From Chloroflexota bacterium (lineage in GTDB: Bacteria; Chloroflexota; Anaerolineae; Anaerolineales; Villigracilaceae): a stretch of 64,000 nucleotides of DNA. Under the pieces are notes generated by a model. That model was not told the DNA's origin. It saw nothing but the letters and a program-made list of their open reading frames with translations, and made no database searches. Positions within the stretch are counted from its first letter, which is position 1, and each line of letters opens with the position of its first letter. This document shows positions 26,022 through 34,225 of this stretch, piece after piece. Both the position numbers and the translations under genes were made by a program. The DNA lies in assembly GCA_016235425.1 (NCBI GenBank), contig JACRLC010000088.1, positions 106,534 through 170,533 of the forward strand. Direction: 5' to 3'.

Positions 26022-27576
26022 AAATACGCGTCCCGTCGAATTCGTCGAGATAGTTGAAATGCTCGCGGCCCTGCGGGTTTTCATATAAATCTTTGAGTTG
26101 CGGAAGCACAGCCTTTGATTCGAGAATCAAATAGCGCGCGCCAAATTGTCTTGCAAGCGCGAGCATCGTCTGCTCATCGCCGTAAGGGATGACAATCGCA
26201 GAGCGGCTCGACGCGATGTAATAACCAACCGGGTTGCGGACAATCACAACGTCACTTGAAGCCGCCCCCTCTTCCACCAGAATTCGCTCGATCTTCGGAT
26301 AGCCCAACTCCCCCTCCCCCCAGCCAAGACTGAACAACCTGAGCCAGACGACAAATCCCGTTAAAATGACAACGACCAGAACCAGGGCGCTTCTAAATAT
26401 GACCTGGGCCTGGTCGCTGAACAATCCGCGTTTTCTAGCTGACGCGACTACCGATTCAAGGCCGAGCGGCGCGAGAGTCCACCATAACGGTTGAAGGGAC
26501 GCGCCCGCGTGGAAAAACGCGCCGCGCGCTCCGGCAAACGGGAAGACGAGGGTCATGACCACGAAGAGGATCAGCCACGCAATCGCTCCGAGCCTGACGC
26601 GTTCATCCCTGCGATATTTCATGATGCCAACCAGAATAAACGGAAAGAGAATGATCGCGCCATGCGCGGCAAACCCGCTTTGAAGGTTGTTGCCCAAAGC
26701 CCACAATCTGTCTGAGAGGATCTCCTTCCATCCGAGAGAAAGAAATGATTGCAGGGTCAATTGTGAGGCGGGGAAGGAGAAGGTTTGATCGTAGTTATCG
26801 AGCCAGAGAGCGCGGCTCCCACCCGGGGCCATGATCGAACCATAGAGATTGAAGTTGCGTGCGTACCACGGAGAGGTGACGAGGAGGAAGCCGAGGAAGA
26901 TAAAAAGAGTAATTCGTAATGAGTAATTCGTAAATTGGGTGAGGGTTGAGGTTGTTTCTCTGGCTTTCCAAATGGCGAACAGAAAGGTGAGTCCAAGCCA
27001 GAGGAGGCCGTCGGTGCGGGAGAGAGTCATAAAGCCAGCGAGGATGCCGGGGATTAACCAGTTGCGAGAAAGATTGGGATTAGTAATTAGTGATGTGGTG
27101 ACAAGAAAATATAGTCCGCCAAATAACATGAAGAGACTGAAGTTATCGGTCACACCGACGAAGGGCGCGTGATAAACGGAGAATATCGCCAGAATGGCAG
27201 ACGTGATGGCAAGGTCACGGCGCTGGGAGAATTGCCAGGCAAGCGCGGCGGTCAGCGGAGGGATGCAGGCGGCAATGAGAATAAATGGGATTCGAGCAAC
27301 CGCATACGTGGCTTGACCCGTCACCCACATGCCCAGCGCGGCAAGGATGGAAGCCAGAGGCATCCAATAATTGTGGGAGGGGTGCGGCAGGGATTGCGGG
27401 TCGTCCAGATAATTCCAGAGATATGGTTCGGTGAAGCCTTTGCCTGTGGCAAGTTGAATCCCACCCGCGTAGTAGTAGTCCGAATCGAGGTAGCCTGGGA
27501 TGGGTTGAAATTGCGCGATGACAAGTGGAAGAATGAGGCCGGAGAGGAAGAGGAGGATGTAGGTGCGGAGAGACAT
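26005..27576 (-). CDS. Polytopic membrane protein, glycosyltransferase family 39-like (GT-C fold)
   Basis: The 523-residue protein has an N-terminal helix, then an external loop with PGYLDSDYYYAGG (candidate catalytic Asp) and about eleven further helices. A soluble C-terminal domain of about 120 residues ends the chain. It probably glycosylates an extracytoplasmic acceptor from a lipid-linked donor. Codons at 26907-26935 are two tandem copies of GAGTAATTCGTAAT, an intergenic-type repeat read as the FTNYSLRIT segment. This suggests that a micro-tandem repeat expanded inside the gene. Confidence 0.75.
   Translation of the reverse strand: MSLRTYILLFLSGLILPLVIAQFQPIPGYLDSDYYYAGGIQLATGKGFTEPYLWNYLDDPQSLPHPSHNYWMPLASILAALGMWVTGQATYAVARIPFILIAACIPPLTAALAWQFSQRRDLAITSAILAIFSVYHAPFVGVTDNFSLFMLFGGLYFLVTTSLITNPNLSRNWLIPGILAGFMTLSRTDGLLWLGLTFLFAIWKARETTSTLTQFTNYSLRITLFIFLGFLLVTSPWYARNFNLYGSIMAPGGSRALWLDNYDQTFSFPASQLTLQSFLSLGWKEILSDRLWALGNNLQSGFAAHGAIILFPFILVGIMKYRRDERVRLGAIAWLILFVVMTLVFPFAGARGAFFHAGASLQPLWWTLAPLGLESVVASARKRGLFSDQAQVIFRSALVLVVVILTGFVVWLRLFSLGWGEGELGYPKIERILVEEGAASSDVVIVRNPVGYYIASSRSAIVIPYGDEQTMLALARQFGARYLILESKAVLPQLKDLYENPQGREHFNYLDEFDGTRIYEIIQ
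26907..26935. repeat. 14-bp tandem repeat inside a glycosyltransferase-like gene
   Basis: GAGTAATTCGTAAT (26907-26920) is followed by GAGTAATTCGTAAAT (26921-26935). It is AT-rich in a GC-rich gene and remains in frame. Confidence 0.7.
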
Positions 27577-27597
27577 GAGATGGGAGGTAGAAACGAA

Positions 27598-28866
27598 TTA
27601 GAGTCGTGCGCGGTCAAACCATGTGCGCGGGGGGCGGATGGCCCACCAGCGAACCCAGTAAACGCCAATCAAGGTCAATGTGGGGTAAAAGAGGAAAAGG
27701 ATTTCCTCAGCGATTTTACCGAAAAGCGGGACTGCAAAGAAATGGATTGCCCATGGGACAGCAAAGACAAGAAGCAAAATCAGAAAAATTAGCAAATTAC
27801 CGATACCGCGCCAGCGTTCGTGGGTGATGGCAAAAACCAAAGCCAGAGGAAGAATGAGGATGGCAAGATTTTCCATTTCAGTGCGGAAACCGAGCAAGGG
27901 CGCGGCGGCGAGGCCGAGACAGGACGCCCAGTAAAAGCGGCGGAAGTCGGCGCCGCGGGCGATGCTGAATTCGTAGCCGAGGGCCATGACGAGGAGAATC
28001 GTTATCCCCCAGGCAAGGCGGCCTCCAAATGCAGGCCAGATGTGATCAAGGATGGTATGCGTCGAGAAGCCAAAGTCCGCGCGGAGATTGTTGACAGTGG
28101 CGCGCAAAAAGGGGATGAGCCAACCCGGGTATGCGAGAAAGGACAGGAATAGCAGGATGAGAGACACCATCGCGAAGCCCGCGAGGACGCGAGTGCGACG
28201 TTCGCGTAAGGCGTACAGAAAGACCAATAATAGAAACGGCCCGCCGATTTCCCAGTGATACATTGCAACCGCGGCGAGCGCGCCCGCGAGTTCATCCTGT
28301 TCGGTGCGGAGGGAATAGAGAATGCCCGCGTAGATCAATCCAAGAAAGAGGACAGGCGCCGCTTCGAGAATGGCCTGGAAAGTGTAGAAGTTGAAAATGC
28401 AAAACAGGAGGAATAAAGCGGCAAAGATACGCGGGGACTCCCAGTCTGTGAGGCGAAGACTGAGGAACGCGAGTCCGAACAATGCCAGTTCGGATATCAA
28501 TGTAAATATAGCGCGGGCAGGTTGAGGGTCGGAAAGAAGCGAAAAAGAAAAATAGGGCAGAAGAATGTGGAAGGGAATGTCCAGTATGTAAGGCTCGTCC
28601 CCTGCCCGGGCGGCGCGGTCATAAACCAAATCCTGAACGCGCTCAGGGACGTACGCGCTGTATGGATCAATGCGGTCGAAGAGAAAGGCGCGGCCGCCAG
28701 CCCAGGGAAGATAAAACTCGCCGCCACCGCCGAGGCTGTCGATGAAATTCAGGTTCACATAAATAAACACAGCCGAAAGAAGGAAAACGCCAAACAGAAC
28801 CAGCGCGATGAATTGATAATCGCCGGGCGTGAGTGACTTCGAGGGCGGTCTGAAAGAAGTTGCCAC
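27598..28866 (-). CDS. Polytopic membrane protein, GT87/DUF2029-like mannosyltransferase fold
   Basis: The 422-residue protein has about ten membrane helices. The first external loop contains GGEFYLPWAGGRAFLFDRIDPYS, which resembles the D-x-P-Y region of GT87 alpha-mannosyltransferases. It lacks the long C-terminal soluble domain of the two neighbours. It precedes them on the same strand, and its start overlaps the last base of the GNAT gene. A role in cell-surface glycan or glycolipid synthesis is inferred from fold and context. Confidence 0.7.
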   Translation of the reverse strand: MATSFRPPSKSLTPGDYQFIALVLFGVFLLSAVFIYVNLNFIDSLGGGGEFYLPWAGGRAFLFDRIDPYSAYVPERVQDLVYDRAARAGDEPYILDIPFHILLPYFSFSLLSDPQPARAIFTLISELALFGLAFLSLRLTDWESPRIFAALFLLFCIFNFYTFQAILEAAPVLFLGLIYAGILYSLRTEQDELAGALAAVAMYHWEIGGPFLLLVFLYALRERRTRVLAGFAMVSLILLFLSFLAYPGWLIPFLRATVNNLRADFGFSTHTILDHIWPAFGGRLAWGITILLVMALGYEFSIARGADFRRFYWASCLGLAAAPLLGFRTEMENLAILILPLALVFAITHERWRGIGNLLIFLILLLVFAVPWAIHFFAVPLFGKIAEEILFLFYPTLTLIGVYWVRWWAIRPPRTWFDRARL

Positions 28867-29438
28867 TACTTTATGATGTAACGAAAGATGGGGCGGGTGG
28901 GCGTGTTGCGGGCAACTTCCTTGAAGCCCGCCTGTTGGAATGCGGATGCCGTGCCGGTATAAATAAATGGCGCGGGCATGTCTTTTTGTGTGTCAATCGG
29001 ATAGCCTTCCACGATTTTGCCGCCCTGCCCTTTGACGTGGCTTACCGCGGCTTTGAGCAATTCAACCGTCACACCCTGGCGGCGATATTTCTTCGCAACA
29101 AAGAAGCAGGTGATTGACCAGACTTCCTTATCGTCCACAGGTTTGAGGGCGCGTGAGTGTGCGAGTTTCGGATACGCACTACGCGGCTCGACGGCGACCC
29201 AGCCAATAGGATAGCCATCGCCATACGCAAGCAGGCCGGGCGCAATTTTCGAGTCAACAATTGACTTTTGCATCTGGCGCGCGGCATTGCCAGTATTTTC
29301 AGTGAAGGCTTTGCCGCGCAATTTCCAGAACATACACCAACAGCCGCCGCAAGCACCGTTTGGGCCAAAGAGAATTTCAAAATCGCGCCAGAGTTTTTGG
29401 GTGAGGGGATGGAAGGTGAGATCGAGGGATTCGGTCAT
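28866..29438 (-). CDS. GNAT-family N-acetyltransferase
   Basis: The 190-residue protein shows the acetyl-CoA binding motif A in CFFVAKKYRRQGVTVELLKAAV and the preceding beta-bulge strand IGWVAVEPRS. A Cys-rich N-terminal stretch (CGGCWCMFW) is characteristic of a GNAT subgroup often annotated only as acetyltransferase. The substrate is unknown. It shares one base with the next gene (28866), suggesting co-transcription with the membrane proteins. Confidence 0.85.
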   Translation of the reverse strand: MTESLDLTFHPLTQKLWRDFEILFGPNGACGGCWCMFWKLRGKAFTENTGNAARQMQKSIVDSKIAPGLLAYGDGYPIGWVAVEPRSAYPKLAHSRALKPVDDKEVWSITCFFVAKKYRRQGVTVELLKAAVSHVKGQGGKIVEGYPIDTQKDMPAPFIYTGTASAFQQAGFKEVARNTPTRPIFRYIIK

Positions 29439-29446
29439 GGGGGAAA

Positions 29447-29567
29447 AGGATGAGAGATGAAAGAGGAAAGAGGAATGGCAAGTGTTGCGTGTTTCGCGTC
29501 GATTAATGCGTAAAACGCGGAATAGACTCGATGAACTTGTTTCCGTGTGTACTTGTTTCCTTGCCTG
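29447..29567 (+). repeat. Composite micro-tandem repeat (copy 2)
   Basis: Degenerate GATGAAA/GAGGAAA units (29447-29476), then GTGTTGCGTGTTTCG, then octamers CTTGTTTC, CGTGTGTA, CTTGTTTC, CTTGCCTG (29536-29567). This is the same order as the copy at 6611-6700. Confidence 0.78.
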
Positions 29568-29573
29568 CTTTCC

Positions 29574-30482
29574 TCACGGCAAAATAATTTGCAGTCTCTT
29601 CGGGAAGATTTCATATTTCAAGCTCTGCAACCATTCGGGGAACAACTCGCCGTCGGTATGGACGGGAGATGGTCTATTGAGTTGGATGGAAAGCCGCGTC
29701 GCGTGGATCTCGTACATGCCGTCCATTTCGACGAAGCTTCCCTCGCCGGGCTTCATCGCGCGCGGCAACGCCTGAAAAAGTCCGAGCCGCGTGCTGCGAT
29801 AGCCATAAGCAAAAGTCAGCTTGCCATCGCGCGGGTCGGCATGGGGCGACATGAAGAAGATGCCGCCAGTGCGCGGGCCATTTCCAATCGAGATGAGCGA
29901 GAGCGGTCCTTCAAATGAGCCGCCATCCCATTCGACCTTTGCCTTCCATTCGGGCTTATCCAGGATTCCTTGAATCGCAGCAACCAGGTAACGCGGCACG
30001 CCTTTGATCCAATGGATTTTTTCCTGCTTGGTGGTGACATACGGTTCAAGCCCCGCGGCTGAGTTGTTGACGAAGTAACGCTCATTACATTTACCCACAT
30101 CAATAAAATCGGTCCTGCCCGCCGCGATGATCTTTGCCGCGGCAGTCAAATCTTTCGGAATGCCGAGAGTATCAACCAGATCGTTTGCCGAACCAAGCGG
30201 CATGATCCCAAATGGACCAATCGGATTTTCCAGCGAACCAGCCATTGCGCCGATCATGCCATTTACAGTCTCGCCGATCGTGCCGTCTCCGCCTGCCGCA
30301 ATGACCGGCGAAAACCCTGCCCGCGCGGCTTCTTCCGCAAGCGCAACCACCGCGCCCTTGCGTTCCGAAACGACCAACTCGAAATTCACGCCCGCGGTTT
30401 TGAGCGCGGCTTCGGCCTCAGGCCAGCGCGCTTTCGCGGTCCAGCGATTCGAGTAAGGGTTCAAAATAACGATTGCAGTCAT
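29574..30482 (-). CDS. Diacylglycerol/lipid kinase, YegS/BmrU family
   Basis: The 302-residue protein carries the nucleotide-binding GGDGT (64-68), the LNPYSN motif near the N-terminus and PLGSANDL, all diagnostic for the DAGK catalytic domain. The C-terminal HTDGELFP completes the fold. It phosphorylates a lipid such as diacylglycerol at the membrane. The ATG overlaps the stop of the upstream transporter gene by 4 nt, and GGAGG precedes it. Confidence 0.92.
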   Translation of the reverse strand: MTAIVILNPYSNRWTAKARWPEAEAALKTAGVNFELVVSERKGAVVALAEEAARAGFSPVIAAGGDGTIGETVNGMIGAMAGSLENPIGPFGIMPLGSANDLVDTLGIPKDLTAAAKIIAAGRTDFIDVGKCNERYFVNNSAAGLEPYVTTKQEKIHWIKGVPRYLVAAIQGILDKPEWKAKVEWDGGSFEGPLSLISIGNGPRTGGIFFMSPHADPRDGKLTFAYGYRSTRLGLFQALPRAMKPGEGSFVEMDGMYEIHATRLSIQLNRPSPVHTDGELFPEWLQSLKYEIFPKRLQIILP

Positions 30483-31372
30483 CGGCCCTCCACTAAGTGG
30501 TCATGGTCAATTTTACCTGAATTCCATTCCTTGAATTGCGAAAGCAAAACTGCAATGAAAATCATCATACAACCAAAAACCTGGATCGGAGCGAGTCGTT
30601 CATCCAACAACAGCCAACCGGATAAAACTGCAAATACCGACTCGAGGCTCAATATCAACGCGGCGTCGGCGGGAGGCGTGTGCCGCTGTGCCCAGATTTG
30701 AAGCGTGTAACATAATCCAAGGGAGAAGAACGCTGTATACGCAACCGCACCGAGAAGCGGCCAACTGACCGGCATTGACTTTTCGACGAACAAGCCGAGT
30801 CCCAAATTCAGGACTCCGCACACCACAAGCTGTCCCACCGAAAATGACATGGACTCAAACTTCGACGCGAACTTCCCCAACGCGATAACGTGAAATGTCC
30901 AGAATAATGCGCCAACCAACTCAAGCGCGTCCCCCGCGCGGACCTCGAACCTGCCTCCCGTTGAAAGGAAGAATGCCCCCGCCCCGGCCAACACCACCGC
31001 GACGATGGACATCCAATGAGGTTTCTCCTGCCAAAAAAAGAACAACGCAACGGGAACCAATACGACATACAAAGCAGTGATAAAACCCGCGTTTCCTGCG
31101 GTGGTGTACACCATGCCTGCCTGCTGCAACGCACTTCCCGCAAACAAAAAGAAACCCGCGATAAACATCCACTTGTATTGTTCGCGCGGAATCCTGTTGG
31201 CCAAACTGCCAATTCGACCAACGAACGGCAAGACCACCAACGCGGCCAGCAAATAGCGCGCACCGTTAAAATAATACACGCTTCCCATTTGTCCCGCCAC
31301 GCGTTGCGCGACAAATGCCGAACCCCAGATGATTGAAACGACAAGAAGTGTTAAGTCTGCTTTGAGGCGCAT
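30479..31372 (-). CDS. EamA/DMT-superfamily transporter
   Basis: About 297 residues with ten predicted membrane helices in two EamA repeats (about 5-140 and 150-290). The first helix holds WGSAFVAQR, and the second repeat ends LESVFAVLSGWLLLDERL, the usual EamA signature. It is probably an exporter of small metabolites. The frame continues 28 codons upstream as a (FHLSSFI)n peptide, which is the translated GAAAGAT heptamer repeat. The real start is therefore MRLKADLTLL at 31372. Confidence 0.9.
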   Translation of the reverse strand: MRLKADLTLLVVSIIWGSAFVAQRVAGQMGSVYYFNGARYLLAALVVLPFVGRIGSLANRIPREQYKWMFIAGFFLFAGSALQQAGMVYTTAGNAGFITALYVVLVPVALFFFWQEKPHWMSIVAVVLAGAGAFFLSTGGRFEVRAGDALELVGALFWTFHVIALGKFASKFESMSFSVGQLVVCGVLNLGLGLFVEKSMPVSWPLLGAVAYTAFFSLGLCYTLQIWAQRHTPPADAALILSLESVFAVLSGWLLLDERLAPIQVFGCMMIFIAVLLSQFKEWNSGKIDHDHLVEGR

Positions 31373-31381
31373 GGAAATCCC

Positions 31382-31502
31382 GAAAGATGAAAGATGAAAG
31401 ATGAAAGATGAAAGATGAAAGATGAAAGATGAAAGATGAATCTCGAAGTGATACAATGGGCGAAATCTTACTTGTGTACGTGTCTACGTGTTTACTTGTA
31501 TC
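31382..31502 (+). repeat. Composite micro-tandem repeat (copy 3): eight perfect GAAAGAT heptamers and four octamers
   Basis: 31382-31437 is GAAAGAT repeated eight times without error. 31471-31502 is CTTGTGTA, CGTGTCTA, CGTGTTTA, CTTGTATC. The heptamer array is the least degenerate of the three in this window, so it may be recent or still slipping. Confidence 0.9.
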
Positions 31503-31523
31503 CAATCTTAGCACAGGATTTAC

Positions 31524-32588
31524 ATGTATAACCTTCAGCAGATCGCAGACGAAAAAGATGACATGCGCCAGGCGGTGCTTCACGCGCGTGCTTACAAGCC
31601 CGTTTACGTCAAAATCAAGATCAATTATGGATGCAATCTCAAATGCGAGATGTGCAAGCACTGGCGCGAGACTCGCGAGCCGCCCATTTCAATGGACAGG
31701 TTCAAGGAAGTCATCACCGAATTAGGCGAACTGGGATGCAAAAAAATCCACTTCTCCGGCGGCGAGCCGATGCTTCGTCCGCAACTGCCTGATTTGGTGG
31801 AACACGCCACGGGACTTGGGATGCGCGTCACGCTCACGACCAATGGTACGCTGATTGATAAAGCCAAGGCCAAGCGATTGGTGGAAGCGGGCTTGCGCGG
31901 GGTGAATGTTTCGATTGATTCGCCCATCCGCAAGATGCACGAGAAGATTCGCGGCGTGGAAGGTTCGTTCAAACTCACCACACGGGCGGTTTCGCTGTTT
32001 CGCAAATATGCTCACAAAGGCAAGTTGACTATCCGTATTAATACCGTGGTTGGCCGCTCAAACTACGAAACGCTGGCAACTCTCCCTGATTTGGCACACG
32101 AACTCGGCGCGGACGGAATCAATCTCATCCCTGTGGATGACCATTGCGGCGAGCATCTGTCCATGCGGAAGAAGGATATCGCGCTGTTCAACTCCGAAAT
32201 TGCGCCCATCATCGAACAACGCGCGCAGGAGTTAACGGTAAGTCTCGCGGATGAAGACGCGTACCCATTTGGCCGCGACAACTCCGAGGTCCGATTGGGA
32301 CGCGCTGGTCGTTATGCCTTCGGCTACTATGACAAATTCCCCTGTTATGCGCCGTGGACGCACAGCCTGATTGATTTCAATGGATTGGTCTATGTGTGTT
32401 GCATGACGCGCGAGCAAATCCAGCCGCTGGGCAATATTCTCAAACAATCGTTCAAGGAAATTTGGGAAGGTGAAGCCTATCGCCGCATCCGCTTGAACAT
32501 GCATCCGCCCGCGCTCAAGCCGTGTCAGCGATGCGATGATTTTATCGAGGAAAATAAAAAGATTTGGGAGACGATTGAGCCGTATTAG
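31524..32588 (+). CDS. Radical SAM protein with SPASM-like C-terminus
   Basis: The 354-residue protein has the CxxxCxxC 4Fe-4S motif at C37, C41 and C44 (GCNLKCEMC), the GGEP motif (FSGGEPMLRP) and further TIM-barrel strands. C-terminal cysteines in CYAPW, YVCCM and CQRC form a SPASM-type auxiliary cluster region. The family includes peptide-modifying and cofactor enzymes, and an MoaA/PqqE-like mechanism is likely. No peptide substrate gene is evident nearby. It is followed by a convergent small Cys-rich protein and a GT4 enzyme. Confidence 0.9.
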   Translation: MYNLQQIADEKDDMRQAVLHARAYKPVYVKIKINYGCNLKCEMCKHWRETREPPISMDRFKEVITELGELGCKKIHFSGGEPMLRPQLPDLVEHATGLGMRVTLTTNGTLIDKAKAKRLVEAGLRGVNVSIDSPIRKMHEKIRGVEGSFKLTTRAVSLFRKYAHKGKLTIRINTVVGRSNYETLATLPDLAHELGADGINLIPVDDHCGEHLSMRKKDIALFNSEIAPIIEQRAQELTVSLADEDAYPFGRDNSEVRLGRAGRYAFGYYDKFPCYAPWTHSLIDFNGLVYVCCMTREQIQPLGNILKQSFKEIWEGEAYRRIRLNMHPPALKPCQRCDDFIEENKKIWETIEPY

Positions 32589-32594
32589 CGCATG

Positions 32595-32678
32595 TCATTG
32601 CGAGCCGTTCTTCGGCGAAGCAATCTCCACCACGACGAGGAGATTGCTTCGGGCGGAAGAGCACCGCCCTCGCAATGA
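32595..32678. repeat. MITE-like repeat with TCATTGCGAG ends (copy 1)
   Basis: Ends TCATTGCGAG and CTCGCAATGA are perfect 10-bp inverted repeats. The interior contains GAAGCAATCTCC and its mirror GGAGATTGCTTC. Other copies are at 32984, 42604 and 49908. Confidence 0.88.
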
Positions 32679-32685
32679 CATAAGA

Positions 32686-32967
32686 TTAACTCAAATCCGA
32701 AAACAAATCCGTGCTGTCGTCATCGTCCCACGTGCTGGCGCGGCCAAACGTATCAAGGTCGTTTGGAGTGAACGCGGCCGCGGCAATCGGCAGGGCAACA
32801 GGCATTTCCAAACCCTGCTGGCAGGCCAGGCACACACGTCCTTCTCTTGTTTGATTGGTATGCTCGTCACAAAAGCCGCGCCCGCACTTGGCGCACGTCC
32901 CCAGTGAAGGATTCTCGCAACGATGCGGAACAAGATACCCGATAATCATTTCACATTGTTCAGCCAT
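32686..32967 (-). CDS. Small cysteine-rich (zinc-binding) protein
   Basis: A 93-residue protein. Cysteines and histidines in HRCENP, CAKCGRGFCDEH and CLAC form a B-box/zinc-ribbon-like cluster in the first 50 residues. The C-terminal half is acidic and probably disordered (STWDDDDSTDLFSDLS). The function is unknown. The frame extends 28 codons upstream, but that part is translated MITE-like repeat. AAGGTG lies 3 nt before the ATG at 32967, which fixes the start. Confidence 0.8.
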   Translation of the reverse strand: MAEQCEMIIGYLVPHRCENPSLGTCAKCGRGFCDEHTNQTREGRVCLACQQGLEMPVALPIAAAAFTPNDLDTFGRASTWDDDDSTDLFSDLS

Positions 32968-32983
32968 GTTCACCTTATTGATG

Positions 32984-33048
32984 TCATTGCGAGCAAAGCG
33001 AAGCAATCTCCTTGCAACAGAGGATTGCTTCCCGAAGGCTCGCAATGA
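32984..33048. repeat. MITE-like repeat with TCATTGCGAG ends (copy 2)
   Basis: A 65-bp version with the same 10-bp inverted ends and the GAAGCAATCTCC / GGATTGCTTC interior. It lies 15 bp before the GT4 start codon and must form part of its leader or promoter region. Confidence 0.88.
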
Positions 33049-33063
33049 CATGGAATGAAGATT

Positions 33064-34197
33064 ATGAAAATCGCCTTACTCTCCGAAAAGTATACACCAG
33101 ACATCGGCGGCCTTGCAATCTCGGCGGGACGGTTGGGCCATCTGCTTGCCTCCGCTGGACATGAAGTCCGCGTCTTTGCTCCGACCCTTGGCCTGCCAGC
33201 CTCCGAAAAGCGGTCTCTCCCCCACAACGGAGTCAGCGTTACGCGTTTCGGCGCACGCAAGCGCGTGGACGACACACTGGTTGATTGGCTCGAACTCATC
33301 CTGGAAGAACACAAGCGCGCGCCATTCGATGTGCTGAACGCGTACTTCCTTCCACAGGCAGGATTCGTGGCAACGTACGCGGGAAAATATTTGGGCATCC
33401 CAAGCGTGGTTTCCATTCGCGGCAACGACATCGAGCGCGCCGCGTTTGACCCATCGAAATTCTCACACGTAATGTATGCCCTGCAAAATGCCGATGCAGT
33501 GACGACTAATGCAAGCGAATTGACGAAAAAAGCAAAAGCGTTTGTAGATAGAGAAATATTCCTGATTCCAAATGGAATTGACACAGACCATTTCAGGCCA
33601 CTGCAAAAGAACGCGGCATTGGCAGAGTCATTGGAACTCGGTGATTTACTGGTAATCGGCTTCTCGGGCGAGCTAAGAGAAAAAAAGGGACTACGCGCTC
33701 TCTTACGTGGCTACGCGAAACTCAACGCAGTCCGCCCCACTGCCCTGCTGATTGTTGGTGATGTCCGCGCTGGAGAAGATAAGCAGGCGTTCGACGAGCT
33801 GCGCGCATCAATCCCCAATTCACAGATTGTCATCACGGGATTCGTATCACACAAAGATATTCCCTCGTTTTATTCTTTAATGGATGTGTTCGTTCATCCT
33901 TCACTACGAGATGGAATGCCCAACGCTTTGCTCGAAGCAATGGCTTGTGAAAAATCGGTCATAGCAACACCAGTGGGGGGAATCATGGATATTGTAGAAA
34001 ATGAAAAAAATGGTATGCTTATCCATATCAATGATGAAAACGCTCTGACCGATAAAGTCTGTGAATTACTGGACGATCATGAGAAGCGGCAAAGACTAGG
34101 AAAAGCCGCACGCGAAACAATTGAAGGCAGGTTTACTTTGGCGAACGAATTGAAAGCCAATCTGGATGTATATCGAAACCTTGGGTTAAAAGTATGA
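33064..34197 (+). CDS. Glycosyltransferase family 4 protein
   Basis: About 377 residues in the GT-B fold. The N-terminal MKIALLSEKYTPDIGGLA contains the acceptor-side Gly loop. The C-terminal domain has GFSGELREKKG (donor-binding strand) and HPSLRDGMPNALLEAMACEKSVIATPVGG, with the conserved Glu residues. It transfers a sugar from a nucleotide donor at the cytoplasmic face. An ATG three codons upstream (33055) is also possible. A MoxR-type gene follows after 28 nt on the same strand. Confidence 0.92.
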   Translation: MKIALLSEKYTPDIGGLAISAGRLGHLLASAGHEVRVFAPTLGLPASEKRSLPHNGVSVTRFGARKRVDDTLVDWLELILEEHKRAPFDVLNAYFLPQAGFVATYAGKYLGIPSVVSIRGNDIERAAFDPSKFSHVMYALQNADAVTTNASELTKKAKAFVDREIFLIPNGIDTDHFRPLQKNAALAESLELGDLLVIGFSGELREKKGLRALLRGYAKLNAVRPTALLIVGDVRAGEDKQAFDELRASIPNSQIVITGFVSHKDIPSFYSLMDVFVHPSLRDGMPNALLEAMACEKSVIATPVGGIMDIVENEKNGMLIHINDENALTDKVCELLDDHEKRQRLGKAARETIEGRFTLANELKANLDVYRNLGLKV

Positions 34198-34225
34198 CCA
34201 GCCGGTTTTATTTTACAGGTGGCAG

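Noticed and set aside
31382..31437. CRISPR-like array
   Set aside because: The repeat is a 7-bp direct tandem without spacers.
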